From: Mantamonas sphyraenae
Taxonomy: Eukaryota > CRuMs > Mantamonadidae
DNA: 64,000 bases
Assembly: GCA_026936335.1 (NCBI GenBank)
Contig: JAPMXV010000023.1
Location: 124,001-188,000 of the forward strand
Direction: 5' to 3'
Shown here: positions 56,301 to 64,000 of the stretch, in pieces
Position numbering within the stretch: position 1 is the first letter of the stretch
Layout of the letters: each line of letters starts with the position of its first letter
The notes under the pieces: generated by a model
Told to the model about the DNA's origin: nothing
What the model saw: the letters and a program-made list of their open reading frames with translations, nothing else
Databases searched by the model: none
Program-made: the position numbers and the translations under genes

Positions 56301-57093
56301 AAACGATCTGGCGGGCAAGCCGCGCGGACGTGCACACATCCTGCAGCACAGGCATCTGGACACAGGACGAAACCTGGGCGGGGGCTACGCAGCCAAGATG
56401 GTGAATGTGAGGCACGACAACTATGGGCGTGAAGGGTTCCAGCAGCGGCGCAACTACCAGGATCACAGCCAGCCGTTTGGGTACCGTGGAGGAGGACGCG
56501 GTGGAGGGCGAGGCGGCGGCGGAAGAGGGCGCGGACGAGGAGGATACCACGGTGGGCAGCCGTACGGGCAGCCGTATCAACACGGGCAGTCGTACCAACA
56601 GCACCATCGTGGAGGATACAATGTGGATCGAGGGCAGCACAGGGGCGGCTACGGGCAGCAGTTTGTGCCTCAGCAGCCATACAACCAAGGCACGCAGTTC
56701 CATCATCCTCAGTCGTATGGAAACAACCACAACCACAACTACGGCTACAACCAGGGGTATTCGACACAGGGCGCACGGCAACATACGTTCTTTGGCGGAC
56801 CTCAGGGACAACCGCAGCCGCAGCAGCAATTCGGAGGGGGAGGAGGATTCGGTGGGATGCAGCAGCAGCAGCCGCAGCCTCAACAGCATGTGTTTATGCC
56901 TCAGCAGCAGCAGGGGATGGCGTACATGCCATTTCCACAGGGTCAGGGGCATTTTGGAGGTGGAGTGCAGCCGCAGCCGTCGCAGCCGAGGATGCAGAGT
57001 TGGAGCAACAACAGCAACAGCAGCAGTGGGAGTGGGAGTGGGAGTGGGAGTGGAGGAAAAGGCAAGAAGAAGCAGTTTGTGCGCAAGGGTTGA
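53399..57093 (+). CDS. XRN2: 5'-3' exoribonuclease 2 (XRN2 / Rat1)
   Basis: Exons 53399..53602, 53691..53793 and 53906..57093, 1164 aa. The start [15 protein letters not shown] is universal to XRN nucleases. Metal-binding motifs [16 protein letters not shown] and [10 protein letters not shown] follow. The CCHC knuckle [14 protein letters not shown] marks the nuclear XRN2/Rat1 branch. The middle has a charged coiled insert (nt 54870-55340). The C terminus (nt 56480-57080) is RGG and Gln/Gly/Tyr-rich, prion-like. XRN2 ends Pol II transcription by torpedo degradation and trims pre-rRNA. Only 38 bp separate it from UTP14 upstream. Confidence 0.93.
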
Positions 57094-57125
57094 AGGGTTG
57101 AGGGAAACAAAAGGAACAAAACTGC

Positions 57126-58855
57126 TCATTCGTTGGATTCTTCTGGCTCTCCGAACGGATCGGCTTCGGCGACGAGCGCGTTGGGTCCGTCGTCTTCATC
57201 GTCTTGGTAGTCGTCGATGTGGTCGACAAAGGCGTCTGCGTCGTCGTGATCGCCGTCCGCGTCGTCTTCGTCGTGGTCCAGAAAGTCGTCCAAGGCGGCA
57301 AGGTCCTCCTCGGTGACTTCGACAAATTGATCAAGATCTTGGTAGTCATCGAGATGGTGCTTCTCCGCTTGCTGTTGTTGCTGCTCGTCGTGGGTGACTG
57401 GGTCTGGAGAAGAGGAGGACGAGGCGTCGTCGACAAAGTCGGCCAATGTGGCGCCGCCCTGGACCATTTCGTCCATGTTTGCCTGCTTGCGTTCAGGGAT
57501 GTGATCGCCCTGGCCGAGTTGGTCGAGATTGCGCTGGAAGCGGGCACGGAACTGGTCTGTGGCGAGGTCGAGGGGACGGTAGCCGGCTTTGTTGAGGACG
57601 GTGAGATCGGCGCCTCCTTCGTGGTAGACGGTCCAGGAGGCGTCAAACTTGCGGTACTGGGCAAACACATGGAGGGGTGTGAAGAGGTCGTTGTCGGCGA
57701 GTGTACAGTTGGCGCCTGCGTTGATGAGGAGCGAGAGCAGCTGCTCGTTGTCGGTTTGGAAGGCGCCGCAGTAGAACAAAGGGGTCCATCCCTGGGCATC
57801 CTGCAGGTCTGGGTTTGCACCGTGGTCGAGAAGCAGCTTGCAGATTTCCAGGGCCTCCTTGCGCTTGTCCGGCTCGACTTGCTGCACAAGGGTGTGCAGA
57901 GGCGTGTCCCCTTGTGTGGTTTGTGCGTTTGCATCTGCACCGTACTCCTCGAGGAGGAGCTTGACCATGTCGACGAGGGAGTTTGCGGCGGCATAGTGGA
58001 GGGGTGTCTTTCCGCCGTGGTCGGTGGCGTTGATATTTGCCTCGTGACCCAGCAGCTGCCAGGCAAGATTGAGCTTCTGCTGGCTGCGTGCGCAGTGGTG
58101 GAGAGCCGTGCAGCCTTCCTTGTCCTTGAGTTCAGTACGTGCGCCGGACTCCAACAGAATCTGGGAGATAGGATGGAAAGGAGTGGGTGCAATGGCGGGG
58201 TGAGGAGGGACGAAAACATGGTGGGGAGGGGCAGCGGCTCCTGCGAGGAGCGAGGGCATGGAAGTGTGCAGTGCGACGGAAAGGGATGGGATGGATTGGG
58301 TGGGAGGAGAGAGAGACAGAGAGAGAGGAGGAGGGAAGCGGTTGGAGAAGAGAGACTGACCTGAACGGCACGTGCAGCCCTGTTTGCGTGGGGGCCGATG
58401 CAAGCGAGAATGAGAGGTGACTTGCCGTCGACCTGGTCGTCCATGTCGACGGAACCACGCGCAAGCAGGACTTCGATGACACTGTCCTGTGCGTAGAAGC
58501 AGGCGAGGTGAAGCGGGGAAAAGCCTTCTGCATCGGTGGAGTCTGTGTCGGCGCCGTGGTTGAGGAGAAGGTCGGCCATGACAACGTGACCAAAACGTGC
58601 GCACTCGTGGAGGGGAGTCTTGTCGTCGGCCATGCCCTTGCCATTGGGGTTTGCTTTGCAGTCTTCGAGGAGGTGTTTGGCCACTTGGAGGGCGTTGTTG
58701 CGTGCACATAGGAGGAGCGGAGTGACACGGTCTCGGGTCAGTTCGGCGCTTACGGACGCGTTGACCTGCCGTGTGTGTTCGGCGGTAAATGCCTTTGCGT
58801 TCTCCAGATTGTCCTGGGCGCAGTCGTTGGCAAATGTGTCAAAGGCGTTGCCCAT
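57126..58855 (-). CDS. Ankyrin-repeat protein with acidic tail
   Basis: Exons complement(58361..58855) and (57126..58160), 509 aa; junction phase 0 (R-A-V-Q-I-L-L-E). About nine ankyrin repeats: T-P-L-H-E-C-A-R-F-G, S-P-L-H-L-A-C-F-Y, T-A-L-H-H-C-A-R, T-P-L-H-Y-A-A-A, T-P-L-F-Y-C-G-A-F. The tail holds Gln runs and many Asp, ending in D-P-F-G-E-P-E-E-S-N-E. No catalytic domain. Ankyrin repeats are interaction scaffolds; partner unknown. Convergent with XRN2 (32 bp) and head-to-head with WDR13 (74 bp). Confidence 0.85.
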
Positions 58856-58929
58856 GGTGGCACGACGGGGGTTGGAATGGGCGAGCTGGGGGAGTGCCTG
58901 AGTTGTGCGCAGGCTGCTCAAACGCAAAA

Positions 58930-60525
58930 ATGTCCACGAGGAGTTCCGTGGGGCCGCTGGAGACACGGCATCAGCAAATGATGGCTGTGGAGGAGAGTCT
59001 GTTGCATGCCAAGCGGCATGGCAAGTATCTGATGCTGCGTAGACTGTGCATGTACGAGAAGGAGAAGGAGAAGGAAATGGGACAGGAAGAGGTCAGAAAA
59101 GTGGCCAAGGCAAAGGTGCAGGCGTACCTTCAGCTGCGCTCGCTTCTGCTGTCGCACAAACGGCACATGATTGAGCAGAACCTATCGCGTAGCAGCGTCG
59201 TGGCCAAAATGGCCGAGAGTGCAGACGGGTAGGTGGCTTTGTGTGCTGGAGCCGGAACGAAAGCTGGGACGGCGGGCTTTTGCGGCTGGAAACGCTGACG
59301 CACAGGGATGTGGTGATGGGCGGTGTGGCGTGTGGGGACACACAGACGAGCATGGACAAATATTGACGAGGTGTCGGACCGGGCGTCGTCTGTGTCGCAC
59401 TCGTCGTTCTACGAGGACGGCGACGTGATGCCGCTGGAGCCGAGCGACATTGACGCGCAGCTGGTCAAGGCAAAGAGCAAGAAGCAGGCGGAGACACTGG
59501 AGGAGGCGTATGCATTCCGAGGGATGCATCACATCTTTACACACGCAAAGGACGCAGTGACGTGCGTGCAGTTTGGCAACGAAGATCGGGATCTTCTTGC
59601 GTTTGGCAGTCTGGACGGAACGATCACGGTGGCGACGGCCATGTACTCGCCAGGCATTGCCACCATCCTGGCTGGCCACAGGAAGGGGGTCACCGACATA
59701 CAATGGAGCAGCGGGAACGACTATCTCCTGAGCAGCAGCAAAGACGGAACGCTGCGTTTGTGGACGCCATCGCCGGGCAAATGTGTACGTACGATTGAGG
59801 ACGGGAAGCAGGCTGTGAACTGTTGTTGCTTCCATCCGCTGAACGCAAACATGATTGTGTCTGGAAACGAGCGAGGCCAGCTGCGGTCATACAATTTCAG
59901 CACGGGCCTGCAGCTGGACAAGACGAGCTACACAGGAGCCATCACAGCGCTGCGCTTCTCCATGACAGCGTACGGGGCGATTTTGTTTGTGGGCACGAGT
60001 AAGGGCAAGATGGGCGCATACACGGTGGACCTGCAGTCGGGCTCATTCAGCAAGGTGTTTCGCATGTCGGTGGGAGGAAAGGACGACCATGTGACGAGCA
60101 TTGCGTACAACAACTACCTGGGCACGCAAGCACACCCATTGCTGCTGGTGAACATTAGCGGGAGCAACGCAGTGCACGTGTTTGAGTTGACAAGCAGCAG
60201 CCGAGGCAACGTGGAGGCGCAGGTGCTTCGCACGTATGGCATCCAGCACAGGCATCATGGTTTGCGCTCTGTGTTTTGCCCTTTAATCCCATTCAACCGC
60301 AAGGGGGCATGTGTTGTCAGTGGCTCTGAGGACGCGACTATTTATGTGTACGACATCACGGACACGCGCGGCGGCGGGTTGGTCAACACACTGTTGGGCC
60401 ACAACGGGCCCGTGTTGGCCGTTCACTGGAACTACGACGAGTCGCTGCTGGTCTCTGCCGATTTGGCAGGCACGGTGATTTTGTGGAAGCGGATGGACTT
60501 TCAGATCGCAGAGCGGATTTTGTGA
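58930..60525 (+). CDS. WDR13: WD repeat-containing protein 13
   Basis: Exons 58930..59228 and 59346..60525, 492 aa (animal WDR13 is 485); the junction gives A-D-G-R-A-W-T-N-I-D. The N-terminal ~100 residues are helical (H-A-K-R-H-G-K-Y-L-M-L-R-R-L). The C-terminal two thirds are WD repeats of a beta-propeller: F-G-S-L-D-G-T-I-T-V, S-S-K-D-G-T-L-R-L-W, G-S-E-D-A-T-I-Y-V-Y, V-S-A-D-L-A-G-T-V-I-L-W. The propeller starts with H-H-I-F-T-H-A-K-D-A-V as in WDR13, a nuclear scaffold found in animals and protists. Confidence 0.83.
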
Positions 60526-60590
60526 GGCGGGTTCATCTTCATTCGCGAAAACACTTTGTACAGCGTGTGTTGGCACATCCAATCTCCTGT

Positions 60591-62339
60591 CTACGCCGTG
60601 CTGGTGGAGCTGTTGCTGTTGATGAGGCGCGAAATACCTGTGCCGACGCCCGAGGCGGCAAGGGTGATCATGCTCTTGATAAAGGCGTCGTTGACCTCAA
60701 AACCAAGGACTTTGAAGTTCATGCGCACGCCGCGGAGGACAATGATGAGGTTGTTGAGCATGTTTGCGACCTCGCGGGAGTACTGGCGCTGCTGGATGGA
60801 CAGTTGCGGGTTGACAACCTCGAGGTTGGCGTCCCACTGGCGGTCGCTGATGACCATCTCATGACCCTTGAGGAGACGGTTGATTTCAGCGCCGACGAGG
60901 ATGGTGCGGATGAGGAAGGAACTGAGGACAGCGGCGTCGTAGATCAGCTTTTGCACAAAGAGGGAGTTGATGGCGAGGCCCGAGGTGGGAAACACAAGGC
61001 CGAGAATCATAAAGACAAGGATGCCAATGTCGGCGAGGAGGACAAAGGAAAGAATGACCTCTTGCCAGCGCAGCTCGACGATTTTGTAGGCAAGAAAGAA
61101 CTTGCGGATGCGCATCCAGGCGCTGATGTTGCGGAGGTTGAGGAGGTTGAGGAACGGGATGGAGTCCTTGGTGCAGTACTCGATGGAGGAGCAGTGGGAA
61201 AACAGGAGGATGCGGTTGCGGCGTGCGAGAAAGAGCATCTCGGAGCGCAGCACGACAAAGAGGAGCATAAAGAAGAGGAGGTAGTCGAGGAGGATGGAGC
61301 CGAGCATGATGAACTGGAAGAGCGGATCTTCAGTGCCGAGGAAGCTGCCGCCGCGGGCGATGCGAGTGATGGGAATCATGAGGGCGTGAGGAAGAGCCCA
61401 GAAGAGACTCTTGTAGATTTGCGTGCGCTTTGCGTCTTGGATCATGTCGAGGGCACGGTCATTGATATGCTCGACAATGTCGCGGCATGTGTCGATGCCA
61501 GGTGTGCTGTCGACCTCGACGTCGCCGAGATCTTCGAGCTCACGTTCTCCGACGCCCTGCTCGTCTTCGGAGGCGAGCATGGTGGCACAGATGATGCTGA
61601 CCATGAGATAGATGGTGAGTGGGGCGTATACCTGGACGGTGGCGGAGCCGTCGAGGGTGGAGGCAGTGGTGTCGCTGAGAGCAAAGATGAGAGGGACGAC
61701 GATGAGGATGAGGTAGGATGGGAGCATGAGGAAGAGCCAGGCGAGGGCGGCGACAAGTCGGTTGGAGCGGATGGTGCGTGTGATGTCGGGACCAGTCATG
61801 GCGTAGAAGAACATCTTGACAGGCTGGAGGCGGTTGAAGTAGCGGCTGAGAGGGAGGGTGAAGGGCAGAAAGAGAAATGCGGCGAGAAAGACGCCAAACT
61901 CGGTGGGGGAAAAGGTGACACGTTCCTTCTTGTTGACCCAGTTGCGCATGCGAATGATGTTTTCAGGGTGGAAGAGAAGCTGCATGTTTTCCCAGAGCTC
62001 GCCAGTTTCCTCGTCGCCCGAGGCGAGGATGCGCATAAGGTTGACAAACTCGTCCTCTTCGATGGTGTTGTCGTGGTCCTGGTCGGCTGTGGCAAAGATG
62101 CGCACGAGCTGCTCGTTGCTCATTTCGATGCCAAGGAATGCGACGACGTTTGCGAGGTCGTCGAGGTCGATTTCGCCCGTGCCGTTTGCGTCAAAGAGGT
62201 GAAAGGCCTCGCGGACATCGTCTTCTTTCTCTTGGGAAAAGTGAAAGGTGCTGTGAGCGGAGGAGAGGAGGTCGACGCCAGCCTCTTTGCTTTGGCGGAG
62301 CTGGTTTGCGCGGAGCCGCAGCTTGGAGCTGGCAGACAT
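60591..62339 (-). CDS. EF-hand multi-pass membrane protein, unrecognised family
   Basis: 582 aa from ATG 62339 (an upstream in-frame ATG near 62504 would add 55 unremarkable residues). Two EF-hand loops near the N terminus: D-A-N-G-T-G-E-I-D-L-D-D and D-Q-D-H-D-N-T-I-E-E-D-E, both with full sets of calcium ligands. About six to eight hydrophobic helices follow (F-G-V-F-L-A-A-F-L-F-L-P, L-A-W-L-F-L-M-L-P-S-Y-L, L-L-D-Y-L-L-F-F-M-L-L-F-V-V, L-L-A-D-I-G-I-L-V-F-M-I-L-G). A central loop is acidic. No ion-channel filter or known transporter motif was identified. It is a calcium-sensing membrane protein of unknown activity, and its stop is 65 bp from that of WDR13. Confidence 0.65.
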   Translation of the reverse strand: MSASSKLRLRANQLRQSKEAGVDLLSSAHSTFHFSQEKEDDVREAFHLFDANGTGEIDLDDLANVVAFLGIEMSNEQLVRIFATADQDHDNTIEEDEFVNLMRILASGDEETGELWENMQLLFHPENIIRMRNWVNKKERVTFSPTEFGVFLAAFLFLPFTLPLSRYFNRLQPVKMFFYAMTGPDITRTIRSNRLVAALAWLFLMLPSYLILIVVPLIFALSDTTASTLDGSATVQVYAPLTIYLMVSIICATMLASEDEQGVGERELEDLGDVEVDSTPGIDTCRDIVEHINDRALDMIQDAKRTQIYKSLFWALPHALMIPITRIARGGSFLGTEDPLFQFIMLGSILLDYLLFFMLLFVVLRSEMLFLARRNRILLFSHCSSIEYCTKDSIPFLNLLNLRNISAWMRIRKFFLAYKIVELRWQEVILSFVLLADIGILVFMILGLVFPTSGLAINSLFVQKLIYDAAVLSSFLIRTILVGAEINRLLKGHEMVISDRQWDANLEVVNPQLSIQQRQYSREVANMLNNLIIVLRGVRMNFKVLGFEVNDAFIKSMITLAASGVGTGISRLINSNSSTSTA

Positions 62340-62500
62340 GACGGGGAACAGGGAGTGGGACTGCTTCTTGGAGATGGAAGGGGGATGGGGCGGAGCGGAG
62401 TGGAGTTGCAGAGGCGGACTGAGGCGTGTGGGGAGCGTGGCACCCGGGGTGATGTGTGCGTGGGCCTCGGAAAAGGTGAGGCTTGCGTTGTGGGACGGGA

Positions 62501-63649
62501 TCATGGTGCTCTCGAGGGGCGAGCGGTCGCGAGGAGAGGTCGGGGCACGTCGCAGCTTGGCGTGTGCTGAGCTGAGGTGAGTTGGGAACTGGATGGCATG
62601 GTGTTGGGGATGATGTGGGGCTGCGGCTGTGGAGATGGGCTGCGGGACGGGGACGGGGAGCGTTCACGGGGCTCGGGTAGTTGGACAACGCGGATCTTGT
62701 CGCGAGAGACGAGCTTCTGGGAGGCACCCTTGCGCCATTGGATGAGATAGAGGTCACGGTCAACGTCGTAGCTGAGGATGATACAATCGCGCCATTTGGT
62801 CTTGCCCGAGTTGGAGGTGTAGGGGCTCTTGGCAAGGGTGTCACGAGGAAGTGGATGGATGTCTTGATAGCGTGTGTCGTGGGAGCGTGCGGCGGCGTCG
62901 AGGTTGCGAGCTCGGGAGGCGGCGGCAGCGGCTGGCGGAAGCGTGGACCTTTGGGAGAGGCGTTTGTTGGAGGCAGAGCGAGAGGTGGAGTTGCTGTTCT
63001 GTACAGGGGAGGCGCCGGCGAGGGACTTGCGGATGGGACCGGCAGAGCGGCGTGGAGGACCGCCGGTGGTGTTGCTGCGGAGGGGCGGCATGGAGTTGCG
63101 TTGACCCGGCTGTGCGTCGGAGAGCGTGGCATGTGCGCGAAAGTCGGCTGAGGAGTGTCGATTGGCGTGCGTGGTTGTGCGGGAGAGTGGGCCGTTTGGA
63201 GAATCGCGAGAGCGTTGAGGGCCGGAACGACGCGGTGGACGACGGTCGGAGGGTTGGGTGTCGTCGACATCATCGTCATCCTCGTCCTCTTCATCCGCCT
63301 GGTCGTCGTCGACGTAGTTGTGGTAGTCGTCGCCGTCGTAGTCGTAGTCTTGTGTGGCCCGGGTTTCGGGTGTCCGTTGGCGAACGTTGTGTGCGCGCGG
63401 GGCGGCCATCATGGCACGTTCGGCATTGTGAAGCTGCTCGGCGTCGTACTCTGAGTAGGGATCGTCGTCCTGGGAGGGCTGTGTGAGGATGTCGTTCTGC
63501 TCTGCGTCGTCGTCGTCGTCGTCGTAGTCGTCGTCGTCTTCTCCCCGTTGCAGCTGAGGCTCGCTAACGGCATGGTGTGTTCGCGAGAGCTGGGGTGAGT
63601 CTAGCGAAGAGCCACGGTGGGGTTGAATGGGCCGGAGCTTTCGGTGCAT
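62501..63649 (-). CDS. Acidic disordered protein with Tudor/chromo-like barrel
   Basis: 382 aa from ATG 63649. The N-terminal 150 residues are Asp-rich runs (GAC repeats), the middle is Ser/Arg/Pro-rich with R-x-S-type sites. A short folded segment near nt 62680-62790 reads K-W-R-D-C-I-I-L-S-Y-D-V-D-R-D-L-Y-L-I-Q-W, a pattern suited to an SH3-like beta-barrel of the Tudor/chromo-barrel type. The tail is S-P-S-P. A nuclear or chromatin-reading role is possible, but no family name is assigned. Start codons to the 63809 gene are 159 bp apart. Confidence 0.55.
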   Translation of the reverse strand: MHRKLRPIQPHRGSSLDSPQLSRTHHAVSEPQLQRGEDDDDYDDDDDDAEQNDILTQPSQDDDPYSEYDAEQLHNAERAMMAAPRAHNVRQRTPETRATQDYDYDGDDYHNYVDDDQADEEDEDDDDVDDTQPSDRRPPRRSGPQRSRDSPNGPLSRTTTHANRHSSADFRAHATLSDAQPGQRNSMPPLRSNTTGGPPRRSAGPIRKSLAGASPVQNSNSTSRSASNKRLSQRSTLPPAAAAASRARNLDAAARSHDTRYQDIHPLPRDTLAKSPYTSNSGKTKWRDCIILSYDVDRDLYLIQWRKGASQKLVSRDKIRVVQLPEPRERSPSPSRSPSPQPQPHIIPNTMPSSSQLTSAQHTPSCDVPRPLLATARPSRAP

Positions 63650-63808
63650 GGATGGTAGGGTGAGGGTTGGGTGGGTGCGGGCAAGACGGACGCGTGGGCT
63701 GGGCGTCGGGCCAGCCAACGAGACGCAGGAGCAGGTGAGTGGAAGCGGTCGTGCTGAGGTGGAGAGGATCCAGGGGGCGCTGACACAGACACACAGCTGG
63801 CAGCAGGG

Positions 63809-64000
63809 ATGTGGGTCAAGAAGCTTCGGGAACAGTGGACGAAAGAGCAATCACGAAGCAGTCTGCAGATCAAAGAGACGCTGCAGGACGATGAGGCAGA
63901 GGAGGAGCCGAAGAAGGAGAAGGAAGAAGAGGAAGTGAGAAAGAAAGACGCCGATGTGGATGGCGGTGCTAAGGAAGGCGCAGAGAGCACGGGCGAGGAG
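63809..64000 (+). CDS. 5' part of a charged, Glu/Lys-rich protein (truncated by window end)
   Basis: ATG 63809 (M-W-V-K-K-L-R-E-Q-W) opens 64 codons with no stop to the window edge. It is very rich in Lys and Glu, likely a coiled coil. Identity unknown. The divergent partner is the acidic Tudor-like gene. Confidence 0.5.
   Translation, partial: MWVKKLREQWTKEQSRSSLQIKETLQDDEAEEEPKKEKEEEEVRKKDADVDGGAKEGAESTGEE

Noticed and set aside
54949-57129. 726-codon minus-strand ORF
   Set aside because: Antisense of XRN2.

Overview
The window is nuclear DNA from a gene-dense, GC-rich, flagellated unicellular eukaryote. The evidence is spliceosomal GT-AG introns (about 70-430 bp), 0-2 introns per gene, GTPBP1-, RPL10A-, SPC25-, XRN2-, UTP14- and Y14-type proteins, a cilia protein (CFAP53), and a selenocysteine-type thioredoxin reductase. 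A choanoflagellate-like or other protist near the animal/fungal stem would fit, but I cannot name the species. Genes lie on both strands, often 5-160 bp apart, with many head-to-head pairs that probably share promoters.

Layout. 1-8.9 kb: a beta-lactamase-fold hydrolase (cut by the window edge), a secreted Frizzled-like cysteine-rich membrane protein, a DA1-like peptidase, mitochondrial malate dehydrogenase, and thioredoxin reductase whose reading frame ends Gly-Cys-TGA-Gly-TAA. 9-19.1 kb: an inverted duplication carrying two nearly identical RPL10A genes and two diverged LRR/ankyrin paralogues around a UEV-type E2 variant and GTPBP1. 19.1-21.9 kb: DDX31/Dbp7 helicase. 21.9-26.2 kb: a second inverted duplication, two SPC25 kinetochore genes flanking CFAP53. 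26.3-39.6 kb: AAGAB-like adaptor chaperone, a multi-pass membrane protein running into a coiled-coil protein, a GH18-like protein, a small membrane protein, a C9orf85-like zinc protein, an RNF126-like RING ligase, an F-box/LRR protein and a TKL-type kinase. 39.7-47.6 kb: an EF-hand two-pore channel, a VPS9-domain Rab GEF and NT5DC1. 47.6-64 kb: NATD1-like acetyltransferase, PhyH-like dioxygenase, RBM8A/Y14, UTP14, XRN2, an ankyrin protein, WDR13, an EF-hand multi-pass membrane protein, an acidic protein, and the start of a further gene.

Common themes. Several genes serve ribosome production and RNA handling (RPL10A, DDX31, UTP14, XRN2, Y14). Others serve trafficking and calcium signalling (TPC, VPS9 GEF, AAGAB, EF-hand membrane protein). 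They are not an operon-like system. The two most notable observations are the Sec-encoding TGA of thioredoxin reductase with candidate SECIS structures, and the two independent inverted duplications within 17 kb.

Data quality: four genes have a single-base break in the frame, and three more have splice junctions that close only with weak sites. In all seven, the sequence is short by exactly one base relative to an intact frame. This points to base-deletion errors in the assembly rather than to pseudogenes.
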